This document shows, in pieces, positions 60,734-64,000 of a stretch of DNA of 64,000 bases. Under the pieces are notes generated by a model that searched no databases, was not told the origin of the DNA, and was given only the letters and a program-made list of their open reading frames with translations. A program made the translations under genes and the position numbers. The stretch covers positions 434,001 through 498,000 of the forward strand of contig NZ_BDCG01000012.1 of assembly GCF_001613385.1 (NCBI RefSeq), written 5' to 3'. This DNA is from Nocardia flavorosea NBRC 108225. GTDB taxonomy: Bacteria; Actinomycetota; Actinomycetes; Mycobacteriales; Mycobacteriaceae. How positions within the stretch are numbered: position 1 is the first letter of the stretch; the number at the start of each line of letters is the position of its first letter.

Positions 60734-61621
60734 CTATTTCCGCTCGCCCGGCACCGCCCCGGCGGATTCGGAGGACCCCGCCCGTGTGCTGTCCGGGGGC
60801 GGACCGGCCAGTTCGCCGGCCAGCCGCGCGGCGAGGTTGCCGCCGTCGACCCACAGCACTTGGCCGGTGATGTATCCGGCAGCCGGGCTGCCCAGGAACA
60901 GCAGTGCGGACGCTTGTTCGACGGGGTCGGCGGACCGGCCCAGCGGTTTGGGGATCTTGTCGAGATAGTCCTGGCCGTATGCCGAGCGCAGCTGGTCCAG
61001 GATGGGGGTCTCGGTGACACCGGGACCGGTGCAGTTCATCCGGATACCGCGACGCGCGAGCTCCACCGATCGGCGCACGGTGTAGAGGATGATCGCCTCC
61101 TTGGACAGCCGGTAGCCGCCGTCCGCGATGGCCGCGGGATTCGCGGTACACCAGGCGATGCCCTCCGCCATCGAGGTGGTTTCCAGTAACCCGTTGACCG
61201 CCCAGCGGTTCTCCAGGTATCCGGAAGCGGCCAGCGAGGAGACGCTGACCACCGCCGAACCCGGTTCCATATGCGGGACGAGCGCTTCGGTGACATGCCG
61301 CATCCCCAGGAAATTGATGGTGGCGACGCGCAGCGGGTCGCCGATACCCGAGGAGACGCCGGCGATATTGAACAGGACGTCGACCTCGGTCCCGATCTTG
61401 CGCGCGGCCCGGTCGATGGACAACGGATCCGCCTGGTCCATCTCGTGGAACTCGTCGAGTTCGGCACCCGGGCGCAACCGGTCGAGTCCGACGATCTCGG
61501 CGCCCAGATCCCGCAACTGCGTCACCAGGCAGGCCCCGATACCGGAGGCGCAGCCGGTCACCACCACCCGTTTCCCGTCGTAACGCCACCGCCGGCCGAT
61601 CGAGTCCATTTCGGGCACCAC
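60734..61621 (-). CDS. Short-chain dehydrogenase/reductase
   Basis: A 295-residue SDR with cofactor loop VTGCASGIGACLV, acidic LDRLRPG at the second strand, FNIAGVSSG in place of NNAG, SSLAASGYL for the serine strand, and Tyr-x3-Lys in GGYRLSKEA. An extra stretch of about 25 residues (NRWAVNGLLETTSMAEGIAW) lies between serine and tyrosine, as in some 3-alpha-hydroxysteroid dehydrogenases. GTG start after AGGAG. Together with the other SDR it handles alcohol/ketone steps. Confidence 0.88.
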   Translation of the reverse strand: MVPEMDSIGRRWRYDGKRVVVTGCASGIGACLVTQLRDLGAEIVGLDRLRPGAELDEFHEMDQADPLSIDRAARKIGTEVDVLFNIAGVSSGIGDPLRVATINFLGMRHVTEALVPHMEPGSAVVSVSSLAASGYLENRWAVNGLLETTSMAEGIAWCTANPAAIADGGYRLSKEAIILYTVRRSVELARRGIRMNCTGPGVTETPILDQLRSAYGQDYLDKIPKPLGRSADPVEQASALLFLGSPAAGYITGQVLWVDGGNLAARLAGELAGPPPDSTRAGSSESAGAVPGERK

Positions 61622-61645
61622 GCTCTCCTCTCCCGCTGCTGCCGC

Positions 61646-62947
61646 TCAGCCCTGCTGGTCCTTCAGTGCCTGCGCGGCCTTCACCCGGCCTTCGTTGATC
61701 TCGGCCATGGCCTCGGGGATCTCGCTGGCGGTGAATTTTCCGCCGCGGCCGGTGGGCAGGCCGCCGATCGAATAGTTCTCGTCGAATTCCGGCACCGCCC
61801 AGGGCCGCCGCCGTGCTTCGGCCTTCTCCAGGACGGGCTCGAGCCGTTTGGCTTTCTCCGCCCGGGCCACCTCATCGCGTTCGATGAACTCCGGCAGGAT
61901 CTCTTTGCCCATGATCTCGATGGATTCCATGGTTCCCTCATGGCTGCGCGGATTCAGCAGCAGGATGATCTCGTCGACCCCGCTCTGCTCGTAGCCGCGC
62001 AGGAATTCGCGGACCGTCTCCGGGCCGCCGATGGCACCGCGGCCGGGACCGTAGGCGAGGGTTTCATCTTCTTTCACCGCGTCCAGATAGCTGTCCCATA
62101 CGCCGGTGCGGCCGGGGGTGTGCATACCGGTCATGTAGTAGTGCATGATGCCGAACGAGAAGAACCCACCGCCCAGGCCGAGGCGTTCGACCGCTTCTTC
62201 GTCGGTCTTGGCGACCATCATCGACAGATCACCACCGATGGCCAGGATATTCGGGTTCATCTGCGGTACCGAGGGCGCGGCGGCGTTCTCGAATTCTTCG
62301 TAGTAGCCGCGCACGCGTTCACCGAGCGCTTCCGGGCCGGTGTAGGCGAAACTCAGTGCGCCGATGCCCTTCTGGGCGGCCATCTGCACCGACGACGGCC
62401 GAGTGCAGGCCACCCACAGCGGCGGGTGCGGGGTCTGCCGCGGTTTCGGGATGACATTGCGGGGCGGCATGGAGATGTGTTCGCCCTTGAACCCGCTGAA
62501 CGGGGTCTCGGTCATCGCGCGGACGGTCACCTCGAGGGCTTCTTCCCACTGAGCGCGTTTATCCGCCGGGTCGATATTGAACCCGCCGAGCTCGGCCACC
62601 GACGAGGATTCACCGGTACCGAATTCCACCCGGCCGCCGGACAGGTGATCCAGGGTCGCCACGCGTTCCGCGGCGCGGGCGGGATGGTTGATGCCCGGTG
62701 GCAGATGCATGACACCGAAGCCGAGCCGGATGTTCTTCGTGCGCTGGCTGGCCGCGGCGAGGAACATCTCGGGCGCGGTGGCGTGGCAGTACTCCTCGAG
62801 GAAGTGGTGTTCGGTGAGCCAGACCGTGGAGAAGCCGGCTTTATCCGCCGCTTCTACTTCGGCCAGTCCGTCCTGGAACATCTGGAATTCGTCGTCGTCG
62901 GTCCACGGCCGCGGCAGCGCGAATTCGTAGAAGAGGGATATTTTCAT
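61646..62947 (-). CDS. LLM-class flavin-dependent monooxygenase
   Basis: A 433-residue luciferase-like enzyme: MKISLFYEFALPRPW, STVWLTEHHFLEEYCHATAP with the HHF motif, RLGFGVMHLPPGINHPARAA, and GGRVEFGTGESS. The C-terminal 70 residues extend beyond the barrel (RRRPWAVPEFDENYSIGGLP). It needs reduced FMN, likely from the FMN reductase in the same run. Its ATG overlaps the stop of the KstD-like gene. Candidate for a Baeyer-Villiger-type or desaturating oxygenation. Confidence 0.9.
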   Translation of the reverse strand: MKISLFYEFALPRPWTDDDEFQMFQDGLAEVEAADKAGFSTVWLTEHHFLEEYCHATAPEMFLAAASQRTKNIRLGFGVMHLPPGINHPARAAERVATLDHLSGGRVEFGTGESSSVAELGGFNIDPADKRAQWEEALEVTVRAMTETPFSGFKGEHISMPPRNVIPKPRQTPHPPLWVACTRPSSVQMAAQKGIGALSFAYTGPEALGERVRGYYEEFENAAAPSVPQMNPNILAIGGDLSMMVAKTDEEAVERLGLGGGFFSFGIMHYYMTGMHTPGRTGVWDSYLDAVKEDETLAYGPGRGAIGGPETVREFLRGYEQSGVDEIILLLNPRSHEGTMESIEIMGKEILPEFIERDEVARAEKAKRLEPVLEKAEARRRPWAVPEFDENYSIGGLPTGRGGKFTASEIPEAMAEINEGRVKAAQALKDQQG

Positions 62948-64000
62948 CGGTTACCTCCGGTGGATTCGTTCGTTGTTGTCTCGGCCCCCGCCGTGCCCGC
63001 CTCGCCCGGGGCTGTGCCGTTACCGGACGGTCCCGGGCCTGTTTCCCCGGCGATGCGGTTTCCGGATGCCTCCCGCCGCGCGCAGTGCTGCGCGGCGATA
63101 TATCCGAAAGTCATGGCGGGTCCGATGGTGGCCCCCGCACCTGCGTAACTGCGGCCCATGACCGCCGCCGAGGCGTTCCCGGTCGCGTACAGGCCGTCGA
63201 TCACCGTGTCGTCGGCACGCAGCACGCGGGCGTATTCGTCGGTGCGCAGCCCGCCCGAGGTACCCAGATCGCCGAGCACGATCCGGAAGGCGTAGTAGGG
63301 CGGTGTGCCGATCGGATACAGGTTCGGGTTCGGCAGAGTGGGGTCGCCGTAGTAGTTGTCGTAGACGCTGTCGCCGCGCCCGAAATCGTCGTCGTGACCC
63401 TTGCGGGCCAGCTCGCCGAACCGCTCCGCGGTGGCTTTCAGCGCGTCGGCGGGCACATCGATCTTGCGGGCGAGCTCGTCCCAGGAGCCCGCTTCGACCA
63501 CCACCCCCGATTCCAGCCAGGCCCGCGGGACCTTGCCACCGGTCGGGACCGGCGCGAAGGGCACCTTGGGGATCGGCAGATGGCCGCAGATCACATACCG
63601 GTGCCAGGACCGCTGATCGGTGATCAGCCAGCACGGGATATGGGTGGTGCCCGTCCGCTGGCCTTCGATCATGGCGTGGCCGAAGTCCATATAGGGCGCG
63701 GCCTCGTTGATGAACCGCTCGCCCGCACCGTTGACGATGAACTGGGCGGGCATCATCCGTTCGTTGAGCATGAACTGCATCCGGCCGTCCGGCCATTGCA
63801 CGGCCGGGAACCACCAGGATTCGTCCATCAGATCGGTTGCGGCACCGACCTTTTCCCCGGCGCGGATACCGTCGCCGACGTTCAGCGGATTTCCGAAACT
63901 CCAGTCGGTGTCGATCTCCGGCAGTTCGGCGCGCCGCCGGTCCATATCGCGTTCGAAACCGCCGGTCGCCAGGATCACCCCGCGGCGGGCGCGGATCCGG
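62944..64000 (-). CDS. KstD-like FAD dehydrogenase, 5' end outside window
   Basis: The C-terminal about 350 residues of a flavoprotein of the 3-ketosteroid delta-1-dehydrogenase / fumarate-reductase family. Seen: RRGVILATGGFERD (end of the FAD domain), NPLNVGDGIRAGEKVGAA, and the diagnostic closing block YATGNASAAVMGRSYAGAGA with TIGPAMTFGYIAAQ, which in KstD binds the FAD isoalloxazine. A Gly/Ala/Thr-rich tail ends the protein. The frame is open to the window edge, so the N-terminal FAD loop is not seen. First gene in view of the ten-gene run. Confidence 0.88.
   Translation of the reverse strand, partial: RIRARRGVILATGGFERDMDRRRAELPEIDTDWSFGNPLNVGDGIRAGEKVGAATDLMDESWWFPAVQWPDGRMQFMLNERMMPAQFIVNGAGERFINEAAPYMDFGHAMIEGQRTGTTHIPCWLITDQRSWHRYVICGHLPIPKVPFAPVPTGGKVPRAWLESGVVVEAGSWDELARKIDVPADALKATAERFGELARKGHDDDFGRGDSVYDNYYGDPTLPNPNLYPIGTPPYYAFRIVLGDLGTSGGLRTDEYARVLRADDTVIDGLYATGNASAAVMGRSYAGAGATIGPAMTFGYIAAQHCARREASGNRIAGETGPGPSGNGTAPGEAGTAGAETTTNESTGGNR

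Noticed and set aside
1..64000. tRNA or rRNA genes, or an integrated prophage or attachment site
   Set aside because: No cloverleaf-like TpsiC (GGTTCGAATCC-type) arm, no rRNA segments and no integrase or phage structural genes were recognised.

Overview
The window is high-GC actinobacterial DNA, most likely Nocardia or a close mycolate-containing relative. Evidence includes an EspG-family ESX accessory protein, a WXG-motif secreted-type protein with a Pro/Gly/Thr tail, a DUF3558-type lipoprotein, an XRE(DUF5753)/DUF397 pair, a SCO2521-2524-type cassette, three intact cytochromes P450 with a [3Fe-4S] ferredoxin, F420/flavin LLM oxidoreductases and many ATGA/GTGA start-stop overlaps. I saw no rRNA, tRNA, CRISPR array or transposase. 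Left part (1-9.7 kb): the 3' end of an oxygenase reductase, then a decayed stretch mixing intact genes (DUF1772, GAP-type membrane protein, Uma2, MerR, aldo/keto reductase, P450) with gene wreckage. The wreckage includes a Uma2 tail, a frameshifted SDR, a TetR and a membrane gene that lost facing 5' ends, and five catabolic gene fragments packed between 5.8 and 6.95 kb. Next (9.7-17.1 kb) is an ESX-associated and regulatory neighbourhood: a Zn/membrane protein, a frameshifted ESX-like gene, a lipoprotein, XRE/DUF397, three tiny genes, EspG, a WXG protein and a kinase N-lobe joined to a four-helix membrane protein. 17.2-30.8 kb holds a TetR/DHA2 efflux pair with a palindromic operator, a NUDIX gene, a hipBA module behind three evenly spaced operators, decayed SnoaL and P450 genes, an amidase-HyuB-HyuA cluster with a divergent GntR regulator, and a LysR regulator. 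30.9-36.1 kb holds the LysR-linked FAD oxidoreductase/micro-ORF/MFS operon with a strong terminator, then a second DHA2 pump with divergent TetR. 36.4-42.8 kb holds a GNAT protein, a two-helix membrane protein resembling a channel that lost its filter, and a tightly overlapping cassette SCO2524-SCO2523-SCO2522-SCO2521. The SCO2523 protein is a MinD/ParA-like ATPase whose P-loop lysine is arginine. This cassette is the best candidate here for a poorly understood system. 43-53 kb holds a CoA-transferase, an F420-type LLM enzyme, a split B12-dependent acyl-CoA mutase with divergent SDR, a GntR-TetR chimeric regulator facing an amidohydrolase-DHA2 operon, and a methyltransferase/TetR pair. 54.5-64 kb is one minus-strand run of ten catabolic genes: a KstD-like flavoprotein, LLM monooxygenase, SDR, cyclase/formamidase-type hydrolase, FMN reductase, alpha/beta hydrolase, SDR, ferredoxin and two P450s. 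It looks like an operon for oxidative breakdown of a steroid- or terpenoid-like compound. All functions are read from sequence pattern only; no database search was run.
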